DNA of 64,000 nucleotides from Chitinophaga sp. H8 (GTDB lineage: Bacteria; Bacteroidota; Bacteroidia; Chitinophagales; Chitinophagaceae). The notes beneath the pieces are model-generated. The model did not search any database. It was given only the letters and a program-made list of their open reading frames with translations, and was not told where the DNA came from. The stretch covers positions 124,001-188,000 of the forward strand of contig NZ_JBEXAC010000004.1 in assembly GCF_040567655.1 (NCBI RefSeq). The letters are read 5' to 3'. Positions 26,659-35,973 of the stretch are shown here, one piece after another; the stretch's first letter is position 1, and each line of letters starts with the position of its first letter. The position numbers were made by a program, and so were the translations under genes.

Positions 26659-27837
26659 TTATAATAAATTGGGGGTTTGATAGAGTATCTTTCCGTTCAC
26701 TTTAATTTCGGTGTTCACCAGATATTTACGAATACGTTCCGGATCTACTGTCAGCCCCAATCCTGGTTGGTCTGGCACATGGACGGTGCCATGCTCGTTT
26801 ATGCTCAACTGGTTGGCAGTGATGTCCAGTGCCAGTTGTTTGGGCTCAAAAGGATATTCACAGATAATATCATTTTCAAGCCCTGCATAGGGTTGCAGCG
26901 ATGCGCTTAATGCCAGGTGTGAAGTAAATGTGTGATTAACATAAGTAATTCCCCTGTTTACGGCCAGCTCCGCTACCCGTTTGGCGGCCGTAATTCCACC
27001 TATTCTTCCGGTATCAATTTGTACGAACCGGAGACCTGCATGATGGATCATGGCAGCCGCCTGTACAAAATTGTTACATCCCTCACCGGCCGCAAGCGGT
27101 ACCTGTGGCTTGCTTCCGGCTAACTGGCTATAAGCATCCAGCGCCATATTGGCAAAAGGTTCCTCCAGCCAGTAGGCATTTATTTCTTTGAGCGCCTGCA
27201 GCCGCGCTGTTGCAGCCGTTACATCTTCTCCCCAACAGGTGCCAATGTCAATCATCAGGTAATGCTCTTTACCTAATCCTTCTCTTGCTGCCCGGAAGTG
27301 AGCTTCATCAACTGCTGCGGTACTACGCCCGATAGGGCCCCATCCAAATTTAACGGCCTTGTACCCGGCGTTCCGGGCCTGTACAGCCTTTTGATAAGTT
27401 TCCTCTGCGGTATCGCCAAACAACTGCGATGCATAAGGTACTTTGGAATGGGCCTTTTTATATCCGAGCAGCTTGTAAACAGGTTCGTTTAAGCGCTTTC
27501 CCAGCAGGTCCCAGAGGGCGATATCAATACCGGATAACGTATGATCTGCCTGCAATAGATCGAAACTGTTTTCGTGTACCTTTTTGCTGATCTTTAAAAT
27601 ATCGCCGGGCGTATTTAATTCCATCCCTTCTACAGATGCTTTCACCGGTTTACAAGCGCTGTGCGACATGGGGCATACATAAGCGGCAATAGTGGGCAAG
27701 GGAGCGGCCTCGCATTCTCCCCAACCTTCCAGTCCACCTGCGCGTACGCGTACCAATGCCGCATCCTGGCTGCCGTCACCAATGTCCAATACCTCCGGCA
27801 TACTTAAATAAAAAAAGTCTATGGATTCAATTTTCAT
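26659..27837 (-). CDS. Mandelate racemase/enolase-superfamily dehydratase
   Basis: The 392-residue enolase-superfamily protein probably dehydrates a sugar acid to a 2-keto-3-deoxy acid. Metal ligands are visible as Asp197 (LMIDIG), Glu225 (YWLEEP) and Glu252 (AAGEG). Lys163 (AVKFGWGP) is the candidate base on one face, and the His302-Asp275 dyad (VNHTF, VQIDTG) is on the other, as in the mandelate racemase subgroup. The second position of the usual KxK is Gly165, which sets it apart from standard mandelate racemases. It overlaps the mutarotase-like gene by 4 nt and is followed by two dehydrogenases, which favours an acid-sugar dehydratase over a racemase. The exact sugar acid cannot be read from sequence. 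Confidence 0.85.
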   Translation of the reverse strand: MKIESIDFFYLSMPEVLDIGDGSQDAALVRVRAGGLEGWGECEAAPLPTIAAYVCPMSHSACKPVKASVEGMELNTPGDILKISKKVHENSFDLLQADHTLSGIDIALWDLLGKRLNEPVYKLLGYKKAHSKVPYASQLFGDTAEETYQKAVQARNAGYKAVKFGWGPIGRSTAAVDEAHFRAAREGLGKEHYLMIDIGTCWGEDVTAATARLQALKEINAYWLEEPFANMALDAYSQLAGSKPQVPLAAGEGCNNFVQAAAMIHHAGLRFVQIDTGRIGGITAAKRVAELAVNRGITYVNHTFTSHLALSASLQPYAGLENDIICEYPFEPKQLALDITANQLSINEHGTVHVPDQPGLGLTVDPERIRKYLVNTEIKVNGKILYQTPNLL

Positions 27838-28739
27838 ATATTACCTCCTGCATAAATGGTTATTGAAGTATTAATTGCTGCGCCTGGTTCCAGTACAGAA
27901 CACTGGCCCGCCGCGGCGGCCTCCTTTACACTGACCGGCATAGCGGTTGCCGGCTCCAGGATAGCCGTGTAATGATCCCTGAACTGACCGTAAGAAGCAA
28001 AATACCACTGATAAGGAAACACCGCTTTATCATACTGATAACTGAAACGATGATCGCCTCCGGCGGATATCATGGACATCTTGCCTTCTTCTGCTCCTGA
28101 CAGGTAAAAGAAATCCATGGTCTTGTTTTGAGGTGGCACTACTGATACATTTACCTGCTCAATTTCCGGCCACGCAAACTTTCCCGCTGTTGGAAAACGT
28201 GATGATTCAGGGTAAACAATTTCTCCGGTGGTAGCAGATGTTTCCAGCCGGTCGCCTGTTGCAATCTGTAAAGCGGCGTGCAGTTTCCATAGGAAATGCC
28301 TTACGGCGCCGCTGGTATTTTTGATCTTGTACGTGACATCAATGCCAGGGGCTTCTTTTTGCAGCGAGATTATTTTCTGATAAGATAGCCCGCACCGGGG
28401 AAGCATTCCTGTTAAGATGACCCGGTCCTCCTCAATGATATGCTCCAGCGCTGTGGTCCATAGCTCTCCATGATCAGGATACACAATGCCGTTTACTTCT
28501 TCCGGGATGTCGTTGGGAATCAGTTCATCAATGCCTCCCCAGAAATTGCTGTCATAATCTGCGCCAGGCGCGAGCTTTTCCAAGGTCAACGATTTGTTAT
28601 GCCACAAAAACTCCTTTGCCAGTTGCTGATTGTATATACTTGTGAACTTACCGCCTAATGCGGGAGCCAGCTCCACGCGCAGCAACCCATTCTCCAGCAC
28701 CAGTAAAGAAAGTCCGTTCTGTTGACGTTGCGTTATCAT
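27834..28739 (-). CDS. Aldose epimerase-like (mutarotase-fold) protein
   Basis: The 301-residue protein has the all-beta galactose mutarotase-like pattern. An N-terminal RVELAPALGGKFTSIYNQQL resembles the aldose epimerase start, a central WGGIDELIPND and YPDHGELWTT contain the conserved His-Gly-Glu, and AVFPYQWYFASYGQFRDHYT follows. The canonical epimerase catalytic Glu is not obvious, so it could act on, or only bind, an unusual sugar; related proteins are often labelled DUF4432/DUF5107-like. It overlaps the deacetylase gene upstream and the dehydratase gene downstream by 4 nt each, so it is part of the same catabolic module. Confidence 0.7.
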   Translation of the reverse strand: MITQRQQNGLSLLVLENGLLRVELAPALGGKFTSIYNQQLAKEFLWHNKSLTLEKLAPGADYDSNFWGGIDELIPNDIPEEVNGIVYPDHGELWTTALEHIIEEDRVILTGMLPRCGLSYQKIISLQKEAPGIDVTYKIKNTSGAVRHFLWKLHAALQIATGDRLETSATTGEIVYPESSRFPTAGKFAWPEIEQVNVSVVPPQNKTMDFFYLSGAEEGKMSMISAGGDHRFSYQYDKAVFPYQWYFASYGQFRDHYTAILEPATAMPVSVKEAAAAGQCSVLEPGAAINTSITIYAGGNI

Positions 28740-29524
28740 CGGCTTGTTTTTTTACGGTGAACAAAACCGGGTAGCAATTCGCTCAGCAAATCTGTTTGCG
28801 GATAGCTGAAACCCAGGTGCTGCCGGTATCCTTCGGCATATTGCTTATCAATCAACTGACCGTTACGCGCAGAAAAATTTTTCATCAACAACACAAACTC
28901 ATCTACTTTGGAAATGGCACGTAGCCAGTCGCGCTGGCTCTCGTGGCAGCACAGCATTTGCTCTTTGGTATCCATTATGCTGGAAATATCTACCAGTATA
29001 TCGCCGGTTATTTCGGCGCCCAACCGGTCTTTCCCCTGAACCGGATCTGCATAATACAGGTGTGGAACGCTGTGTAAGACCGGCTGATCAGGAATGTCGA
29101 TATTGGGAATGGTAGCACCCATACAAGCCGTTTGTGCCAGCTGGCTGGTTATTTCGTGATCCAGCATATAATCATTCGGGCTGGCGGTAATAACCAAAGA
29201 AGGCTGTACCCGGCGAAATAACGCAATCACCTTCAGCAGGGTGGGCTTATCATACATGATAAAAACATCTTCCGACTCCATACACGCGTGGGTTCCGTTG
29301 ATCACCGCTGCCGCTGCTGCGGCTTCTTTTCTGCGAACAGCGCTGATCTGTTCCGCATTGAGCACTGTTGATCCCGCCTGTCCGGGCGTCATGGTGGCAA
29401 TGACCACTTTCCACCCGCAATGGGCCAGCAACGCCAGCGTACCGCCGCTTAAAATTTCTGCATCGTCCGGATGTGCCATCAGGCATAATACCGTTTTATT
29501 ATTTGTTGTATCGTGTAGCTCCAT
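28736..29524 (-). CDS. PIG-L/LmbE family deacetylase
   Basis: Zinc-dependent deacetylase of the GlcNAc-PI de-N-acetylase family, 262 residues. The zinc-binding motif is at the start, LMAHPDDAEILSGG, with His18, Asp20 and Asp21. The second ligand region is in TASPNDYMLDHEITSQL near 140-156. There is no signal peptide, so it acts in the cytoplasm, after uptake. In a PUL this suggests that the imported sugar carries an N- or O-acyl group removed before oxidation. It lies 17 nt after the symporter gene and overlaps the next gene by 4 nt. Confidence 0.88.
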   Translation of the reverse strand: MELHDTTNNKTVLCLMAHPDDAEILSGGTLALLAHCGWKVVIATMTPGQAGSTVLNAEQISAVRRKEAAAAAAVINGTHACMESEDVFIMYDKPTLLKVIALFRRVQPSLVITASPNDYMLDHEITSQLAQTACMGATIPNIDIPDQPVLHSVPHLYYADPVQGKDRLGAEITGDILVDISSIMDTKEQMLCCHESQRDWLRAISKVDEFVLLMKNFSARNGQLIDKQYAEGYRQHLGFSYPQTDLLSELLPGFVHRKKTSR

Positions 29525-29541
29525 TGTGTATGCTTAAAACC

Positions 29542-31167
29542 TTACCATAAAATGATATAAAATAGCGTATAGATAACCGCAATCAATCCCCACCACAACC
29601 CGACAGACTGCCACCATGGCCGCCGGGGCTCGCCTTCAGGGAGCTTTAAAAGTTTGGGCGTCCATAAGTAGGACCGGATCTCGCTGAGTTCCCGGGGTTT
29701 TGTATTTAAGCTCACCACAATCATTAACAGCGCGCAGAAGAACTGGGTAATACCGCCGGTCACATAAAAATTCGTGAGACTGTATGCCTTGATGGTTTCC
29801 GCAGAAAACAGACCGGGTATGACCAGCAACTGAATAAGCGCGCCTAGTGGAATGCCCGCAACCATTACGGTTAAAGCGGCTGTGGGCGTAGCCTTTTTCC
29901 AGAACATGCCAAATAAAAAGCAGGTGGCAACAGGTACGGCCAGGTAAGTAGAGAGCGATTGAAAATACAAAAAGATGCCTCCGAAACGCTCAATCACCGG
30001 CGCATAAAGAATACTGAACACCATCAACGTAAGAGTGGTTAATGCTCCAATCCTTACCAGTTTTTTATCATCCGCTTCTTTATTGATCCATTTTTTATAA
30101 ACATCATACGTAAACAGCGTGGATATGGAATTGAGAAAAGCGGCTGTTGTAGACATGACCGTGGCCAGTGTACCAATCAGCACCAGCCCTTTTAACCCTG
30201 CAGGAATGAGATTGTTGATCAGCAAAGGATAGACGCTGTCCACTTCTCCGGGGGATATATGAAATTCGCTATGCCCAGTAAAAGCCAACGCCCTGGCTAT
30301 CATACCCGGGAAAATTTCAATGAAAGGCCGGAACAATACAAATATGGCAGCCAGCACAATCGCCATGCGCACATCCCATTCTGTTTTTGCACCAAGACCT
30401 CTTTGTACCAGCGCCTGGTTGATACAGGAGTAGAATAACTGCAGGTTAAACAGCGAAAATAAAACAGCGTGCCACGGCATTACAGGCGTATCCGCCGGCT
30501 GCATCAGGTGAAATCCTCCCGGGGCGTGTTTCATAACATCGCTCCAACCATTATCTAATTTTAAATATCCCAAAACAAAGAGGATGGCCCCGGCGGCAAA
30601 TACCAGCATAAAATCAAACACCGCAGCGTTGATCACGAATTTCATTCCGCCATACATCGTGTAAGCGCCTGCTATTATGCCCAGGATCAGCACGCCTAAC
30701 CATACCGGCACACCGTAAATGCCCTGGAAAAGTTTTGCCCCGCCATATAATACAACAGATAAATTCAGCAGGATGTAACTCAATAATAATAAAACGCTAA
30801 AAATATTCTGACTCCTCACATCAAACCGGAAACCCAGGTACTGCGGCATTGTCATAATATTATTGCGCAGGTAAAGCGGGAAGAAAAAGAAGATCAACGC
30901 GCTGTACACCACAATGGCGATCAGATATGAATTCACCAGTGGCAATCCTACAAGGTATCCCATTCCATTCATCCCGATCAACTGTTCAGGATTTAATCCG
31001 GATGCCACGTAAGCGGCGCCTATGGCCCAGAACGGGAGCGTTCCTTTTGACACGAAATAATTCGCAGCGGTGCCTTTCTTACCACGCCCGGACCATAATC
31101 CTACTGACAGGATCAGTATAAAGTATCCTGCGATCGTTAAAATGTCTAGTGTATTTGTTGTTCCCAT
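29542..31167 (-). CDS. Sodium:solute symporter (SSS family)
   Basis: Inner-membrane Na+-coupled transporter of 541 residues with about 13-14 helices. Typical SSS segments are FVSKGTLPFWAIGAAYVASG in the first discontinuous helix region, GVPVWLGVLILGIIAGAYTM and GLVLIGTLATVMSTTAAFLN. The frame is open to 31206, but I chose the ATG at 31167 (MGTTNTLDILTIAGYF): it avoids overlap with the upstream gene and places the first helix correctly. It lies 8 nt after the Tat-exported glycosidase gene. Within the PUL it should import the mono- or oligosaccharide released in the periplasm. Confidence 0.88.
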   Translation of the reverse strand: MGTTNTLDILTIAGYFILILSVGLWSGRGKKGTAANYFVSKGTLPFWAIGAAYVASGLNPEQLIGMNGMGYLVGLPLVNSYLIAIVVYSALIFFFFPLYLRNNIMTMPQYLGFRFDVRSQNIFSVLLLLSYILLNLSVVLYGGAKLFQGIYGVPVWLGVLILGIIAGAYTMYGGMKFVINAAVFDFMLVFAAGAILFVLGYLKLDNGWSDVMKHAPGGFHLMQPADTPVMPWHAVLFSLFNLQLFYSCINQALVQRGLGAKTEWDVRMAIVLAAIFVLFRPFIEIFPGMIARALAFTGHSEFHISPGEVDSVYPLLINNLIPAGLKGLVLIGTLATVMSTTAAFLNSISTLFTYDVYKKWINKEADDKKLVRIGALTTLTLMVFSILYAPVIERFGGIFLYFQSLSTYLAVPVATCFLFGMFWKKATPTAALTVMVAGIPLGALIQLLVIPGLFSAETIKAYSLTNFYVTGGITQFFCALLMIVVSLNTKPRELSEIRSYLWTPKLLKLPEGEPRRPWWQSVGLWWGLIAVIYTLFYIILW

Positions 31168-31175
31168 CGTATAGT

Positions 31176-33221
31176 TTACATCTTTTTCAATACTACAACA
31201 TGGCAATTTGTTTTAGTCTGCACGTTTAACGTGACGCCCTGTTGTTCATCCGCTTTTATCTGCCGGGAACCGGCCGGCTCCCATGCATGATCATATACTG
31301 CCAGTGACCAGTTGCCCGAAAGGCCCTGCAGCCGGGTGGCTGTATGATTATTATATGCATTGATGATTGTAATGGTATTTACATTTTCCACTTCCACCAT
31401 CCCGGTTACGGCTTCAAAAAAACCGATGAAGACCTGTTGCTCCCCTTTTGTATACAACACGGCAGAGGGAGGAGTCGGCAACAAAGGTTTCATTTTCCCC
31501 ATCACCAGATCTCTTTTGTTTTTTTCATAGAAGGAGAGCCAGGCTTTTATTATACGTTTATGCGATGCCGTGAGCAGGTTCAACAATGATGCAAAGAAAG
31601 GAACGCCCGCCATCACAATGCTGGACATATGCCTCGCTACGTTGATATCACTTTCTGAAACAGGCCAGCTGGTACTGCACGCATGCGTTAATATACCGTC
31701 GCCAAGGCTTTTTAAGTAAAGCACATCTCGCCGGTTCATATTATAATCCTGTGGTACATCCTGCGGCCACATGTGGGTACAAAACGATTTTGCATTGAGG
31801 TTCGCAGATCCCCGGCGAAGTACTATCACTGCATCTGGCTGAATGGCTATTGCTTTTTCGTATAGCTTCTTCATGAGATGCGTATAGGCGGTATGCACGT
31901 TGTCATGAAGTATTTCAGGTCCCTTTACCGGATCGGGCTTTTCCGGGATCTCCAGGAAATCATAAAACATACCGTCTATCTTGTAATAACTAAACAGGTA
32001 CTCCCACGCATTCAGCAGAAAGTCTTCCACTGGTTTTAGTCTTGGGTCGAGATAGGTAGTTGGTTTCCCGTCTACTTTCAGCAGGCAATTTTCCAGTTTC
32101 TTCCGGGAGTTTGCATTCACGCCCATCACTAACGGGGCCACACGCAGAATGATCTTCATCCCTTTGAGATGCATCTCATTGATCAATTTTTCGGGATCCG
32201 GAAAACGGTCTTTATTAAAATAGTAATCCCCGTCTTCATCAAGATGATAACTCACTCCTTTCCTGGTATTCCAGCCAGCGTCAATTTCAATGGTGGTGAC
32301 TCCCAGTTCCCTTGCCAGCCGGGCATCTTCAAGTAGCATTTCCTGGTTGATGTCGCTTGCATGGGCGTACCAGGTTGACCATGCGGGGTTCAATGCCCAG
32401 GCGCTGGTTTTTCTCCTGCCGTCAAATCCGGTGAAGCGATCGGCGGCTTTGCTATAGTTGATCAACGATTGAAACCAGGAGATGTCCGCATCTGCTTCCG
32501 CATACAATCCATCTGCAAATTCCGTTACCTCATTGTGTTCATCGAATATTCTTTCCAACGATACGCTTGCATATTTATTTGCGATGCCTGGCGCTTCGCC
32601 ACCTTCATTACCCAGGTAGGTGGTGCCCCGGAGCGTAGTGCATTGCACCTGATCCAGCAAGCCTAGTGTAAAGGTATTAGCACCGTCTGTCTGCTGCATC
32701 CAAATGACCGGTTGATCAATTTCGGCCCGGCTATGTGCAATAAAATCATATGGTAGATCAATCTGGTAGTTTTGCTGCATCATGGAGCCAGGGGTAAAGA
32801 TCTTGTACACCCCTGACTGGCTGGTATTGCATGCTATTTTATATGCATGCATACGGAAATGAGCTTTGTCTTCTCTCCGGATATTAAATTGAACAATTGC
32901 GGATCTTTTCCCGTTTTCTTTTACTGCTATCTGCAATATGTAGCCGTTACTCCGGTAAGTACCCTGAACGCTATCCGCTATTGTGTTTTCCTTTATCCAT
33001 TTTCCTGCTGCGGGTTCCAGCGTCCAGTTCATTTTGAAACTACCGCGTAATAGTTTCCAGCTGATGTCTTCGGACGGAGCCGGCAAATGCCGGGGCTTGG
33101 CCAGTGGCCGGTTTTGACCAGGTGCAGCTAATACCAGTCCGCTGCCTGCCGCCACTGCAGCAGTAGTTCCGCCTAAGTTCCTGATAAAGTTTCTTCTTGT
33201 AATTCCCATGCAACTATTCAA
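31176..33221 (-). CDS. Melibiase-like TIM-barrel glycosidase with Tat signal
   Basis: The 681-residue protein starts with a twin-arginine signal (ITRRNFIRNLGGTTAAV, Arg9-Arg10), so it is exported folded. A beta-sandwich domain (about 50-270) precedes a TIM barrel that resembles GH27/GH36/GH31-clan alpha-galactosidases. TIEIDAGWNTRKG (310-322) matches the DDGW strand, and YYKIDGMFYDF (412-422) is where the nucleophile Asp (Asp416) would be. A C-terminal beta domain ends TKNCHVVVLKKM-like. Whether it cuts alpha-galactosides or another sugar is open. It sits between the six-hairpin glycosidase (9 nt) and the symporter (8 nt) in the PUL. Confidence 0.78.
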   Translation of the reverse strand: MNSCMGITRRNFIRNLGGTTAAVAAGSGLVLAAPGQNRPLAKPRHLPAPSEDISWKLLRGSFKMNWTLEPAAGKWIKENTIADSVQGTYRSNGYILQIAVKENGKRSAIVQFNIRREDKAHFRMHAYKIACNTSQSGVYKIFTPGSMMQQNYQIDLPYDFIAHSRAEIDQPVIWMQQTDGANTFTLGLLDQVQCTTLRGTTYLGNEGGEAPGIANKYASVSLERIFDEHNEVTEFADGLYAEADADISWFQSLINYSKAADRFTGFDGRRKTSAWALNPAWSTWYAHASDINQEMLLEDARLARELGVTTIEIDAGWNTRKGVSYHLDEDGDYYFNKDRFPDPEKLINEMHLKGMKIILRVAPLVMGVNANSRKKLENCLLKVDGKPTTYLDPRLKPVEDFLLNAWEYLFSYYKIDGMFYDFLEIPEKPDPVKGPEILHDNVHTAYTHLMKKLYEKAIAIQPDAVIVLRRGSANLNAKSFCTHMWPQDVPQDYNMNRRDVLYLKSLGDGILTHACSTSWPVSESDINVARHMSSIVMAGVPFFASLLNLLTASHKRIIKAWLSFYEKNKRDLVMGKMKPLLPTPPSAVLYTKGEQQVFIGFFEAVTGMVEVENVNTITIINAYNNHTATRLQGLSGNWSLAVYDHAWEPAGSRQIKADEQQGVTLNVQTKTNCHVVVLKKM

Positions 33222-33230
33222 ATGCTTTCA

Positions 33231-35930
33231 TTAATACTGTACAACTATCCTGGCATCGCCGGTAAACCCGTTTATGGTGATCATTCCCGTCTTTTTATCA
33301 TAAGTGCCCCCGGTAACGGTCACAGGTTCTTTCCCTTCGGGATGCGGTAAACGGATCGTTACTGTTCCCGGTTTCCTCGTAAATGCTCCGCCGATGGCAG
33401 CTTCTATAAAGCCCTGGTTGACGTGCGAAACAGCTTTTACATTCAGTTTGCCGAAGTAACTGCGTACACCGTCTAATACAATAGCTTGTCCATCTTCGAG
33501 CCATTTTTTCGGAATGGTTTTGAATAAATTCAAAGTATCGTTGTTTTCCATGTACAACATCCAGCGGGTTTCCATCAAAAACCAACCTTCTTCATGTGTT
33601 TTATGCGGACTAACCTTATACATATGTTCCCAGAAAGTATAGGTTTGCCTGTCTGCGTGCGCCGATACGGTATGGTAATAAGTATTCAGGAAAGGCTTTA
33701 CCATACCCAGCCTGGCCTGCAGCCAGTTATGCCGGCTGTAATAAGGCTGGCTAAAGGCGGCGTTGCCCTGGTAAAAAAGCTCGCTGTGATAACGGAGCAT
33801 ACTTTCAGCAGCAGGTTCCGAAGGATCCAACACTTCACAGAAGACCAGGTATAAGGGTCCCAACAGTGCGTCGGGCGCTGTAAAAGTTCCATGTGACCAG
33901 AATGCTTCGTGTTTTTGATAAAAAGCCCTTATACCATCGGCCTCTGTCCACGGCGGCGCCGTAGGGCACCAGGTGCCGTCGCCTAAGGGCACAACCGGCG
34001 ATAACCCCATGGCATTAAAAAAAGACTGCCTGATATCTGCTTTCCAGGCATCCGCCTCTGACCTTATCTGTTTATACGCGGTTGGGGCTATTTCCTTTAA
34101 GATCTCCGCCGCCCGGTTCATTCCCAGGTATGCATACCCGTTGAGCATAAATTGGTGAAAATGATCTTCCGGATCGGCCACTTTCCCATCGATCATACCA
34201 TATCCTCTTCCTTTGAGCGCTTCTTTTTTATTTTTATTCCGCCATTCGAGCAGGTAGTTACAGGATTTAAGTAGTTTGTCCTTCACGCTCCGCGCCCAAT
34301 CCAGGTCCCGGGTATATCTGAAATATTCCCCGATATTCCATAACGCAGCGCCTGTTTCCACCATATAACCGCCAAAATTCTGGATGAAGCCATCTTCATG
34401 CTGTTTATCTAAAAAATAGTTGAGAGAACGTTTGGCTTCTTCCGTTTTCCCCATGGACGCATAAAATTGAATAATGGGAGCGCTCTCTGTTGCGATAGGG
34501 GAATAAACGCCGATATTAGGCGCCAGCGTACCGTTGGGCTCATTTCCGAAAGTGATCAGATCTAAATGTAACAATCCGGCCTGTATCATTTCGTTGATCC
34601 TTTTCTCCGGCACTTCAATATGAGCGGCATTTTGCAGCTTACCCAACCAAAAGTCCTTACTCTCCCGGAGCTTTTGATCAACATCTATGGCTGCCATGGC
34701 AGCGGCCCTTTCCCTGGAAACAGGGCTATGGGGCAGATAAAACTCAATGACCGCCTGTTCGCCCGGTTGAAGCAATATTGAAATTTCCTCATTGGGCAAC
34801 GGTTTTCCATTCAGTTTGGATATACAAAAAACCGTACCGGTATCATAAACCGAGAAGCCGCTTTTTTCATCGAATTGATACTTCACCCCGTTCCACCAGC
34901 CTGTACCCGGCCGGGGTGTTTTAAACCAGGCATACCTGGGCACTGCACCGTTATTGATGATCTTTGATCTGAAGATCAATACAGTTTCTTCCGTGGTATT
35001 CAGTGCTGCAGGCGTTCTGGTCTTTAATTGCGTCAATTGTTCTTCTGTAAACATATGGCCGCCGCTGTACTGATCTGCCACCAGGAAATCTGTACCTTTC
35101 AATGCATGAAGAGGCGACTTTTCAAGCGCTGCGAATACAGTGGAATTATATTGCACATCATCATCCACCAGTGTGGAATTGAGAATAGGCAGTACACCTT
35201 GTTCCAACCGCCGGGTTAAATTATTCCGGACGCCCACTCCACGGCCTACAGCATAGAGATAGTTGGCCGGGTCATTTTTCGTTTCCCTGAGACGAAGTGG
35301 GGTGGAGGAAAGTTTGGGAGAGATAATGTTTGCTTCCCCTATGGCTGCATCCGGCAGGCTTTCCGACACCTCAAATATTCTCATATCCCGGCTGATGCCC
35401 AGCCAGGTAGGCACGCTCATGCTACGGGTAACCTTTGCCGCAGCGTCGAAAGATGTTTCTTTTTCTTCTTCAATATGCTGCACTTTCGTTTTAGACTTTC
35501 TCAGCAAAATTTCCCGTTCAACCGCGTCGTACGCTCTTGTATCATTCTCCGGCAGCACCACTACCTTATAGCCTGGTATAAAAATGGGGTACTTGTTGTT
35601 CACATCCCTTGCAAAAAATGAAAAAGGCTGGTCGTCTGTTTTAACTGATATCACCGTTGGTTCAGGTCCGGCGGCAAGATTTACATTTTCTACTTTAATT
35701 TTCAGGCGCACGCCTTGGGCGGCCTTTATCTCAAAGGCATTTCCCTTTACCGTTCCTTTTCCTTTCACAACCTGGATGTCCTTAATAGTCCCATTTCGCA
35801 GGTTAATATTGCCTTTTACCAAAGGTTTATTCCACTCTATTTCCATGGTCAGTGATTTGCTTTGCGCAAAACTGTCCTGGGCGAAAAGCAGTGCCAGCAG
35901 TGGAAATGTGAACAAAAGGAAGGTACGCAT
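33231..35930 (-). CDS. Six-hairpin glycosidase-like secreted protein
   Basis: I chose the ATG at 35930, which opens a clear signal peptide (MRTFLLFTFPLLALLFAQ); the frame extends 12 codons further. The 899-residue product has an N-terminal beta domain (SLTMEIEWNKPLVKGNINLR) and an (alpha/alpha)6 barrel in the second half. Toroid helices include NIGEYFRYTRDLDWARSVKD, HFHQFMLNGYAYLGMNRAAE and FWSHGTFTAPDALLGPLYLV. A C-terminal beta-sandwich ends GDARIVVQY. No GH family is recognised with certainty; the layout is like GH78/GH95/GH127-type enzymes. As first enzyme after SusD it probably attacks the glycan at the surface or in the periplasm. Confidence 0.75.
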   Translation of the reverse strand: MRTFLLFTFPLLALLFAQDSFAQSKSLTMEIEWNKPLVKGNINLRNGTIKDIQVVKGKGTVKGNAFEIKAAQGVRLKIKVENVNLAAGPEPTVISVKTDDQPFSFFARDVNNKYPIFIPGYKVVVLPENDTRAYDAVEREILLRKSKTKVQHIEEEKETSFDAAAKVTRSMSVPTWLGISRDMRIFEVSESLPDAAIGEANIISPKLSSTPLRLRETKNDPANYLYAVGRGVGVRNNLTRRLEQGVLPILNSTLVDDDVQYNSTVFAALEKSPLHALKGTDFLVADQYSGGHMFTEEQLTQLKTRTPAALNTTEETVLIFRSKIINNGAVPRYAWFKTPRPGTGWWNGVKYQFDEKSGFSVYDTGTVFCISKLNGKPLPNEEISILLQPGEQAVIEFYLPHSPVSRERAAAMAAIDVDQKLRESKDFWLGKLQNAAHIEVPEKRINEMIQAGLLHLDLITFGNEPNGTLAPNIGVYSPIATESAPIIQFYASMGKTEEAKRSLNYFLDKQHEDGFIQNFGGYMVETGAALWNIGEYFRYTRDLDWARSVKDKLLKSCNYLLEWRNKNKKEALKGRGYGMIDGKVADPEDHFHQFMLNGYAYLGMNRAAEILKEIAPTAYKQIRSEADAWKADIRQSFFNAMGLSPVVPLGDGTWCPTAPPWTEADGIRAFYQKHEAFWSHGTFTAPDALLGPLYLVFCEVLDPSEPAAESMLRYHSELFYQGNAAFSQPYYSRHNWLQARLGMVKPFLNTYYHTVSAHADRQTYTFWEHMYKVSPHKTHEEGWFLMETRWMLYMENNDTLNLFKTIPKKWLEDGQAIVLDGVRSYFGKLNVKAVSHVNQGFIEAAIGGAFTRKPGTVTIRLPHPEGKEPVTVTGGTYDKKTGMITINGFTGDARIVVQY

Positions 35931-35973
35931 GATTATTTTTTTACTGAATATGCAATTAATTTTCAAGATTCGC

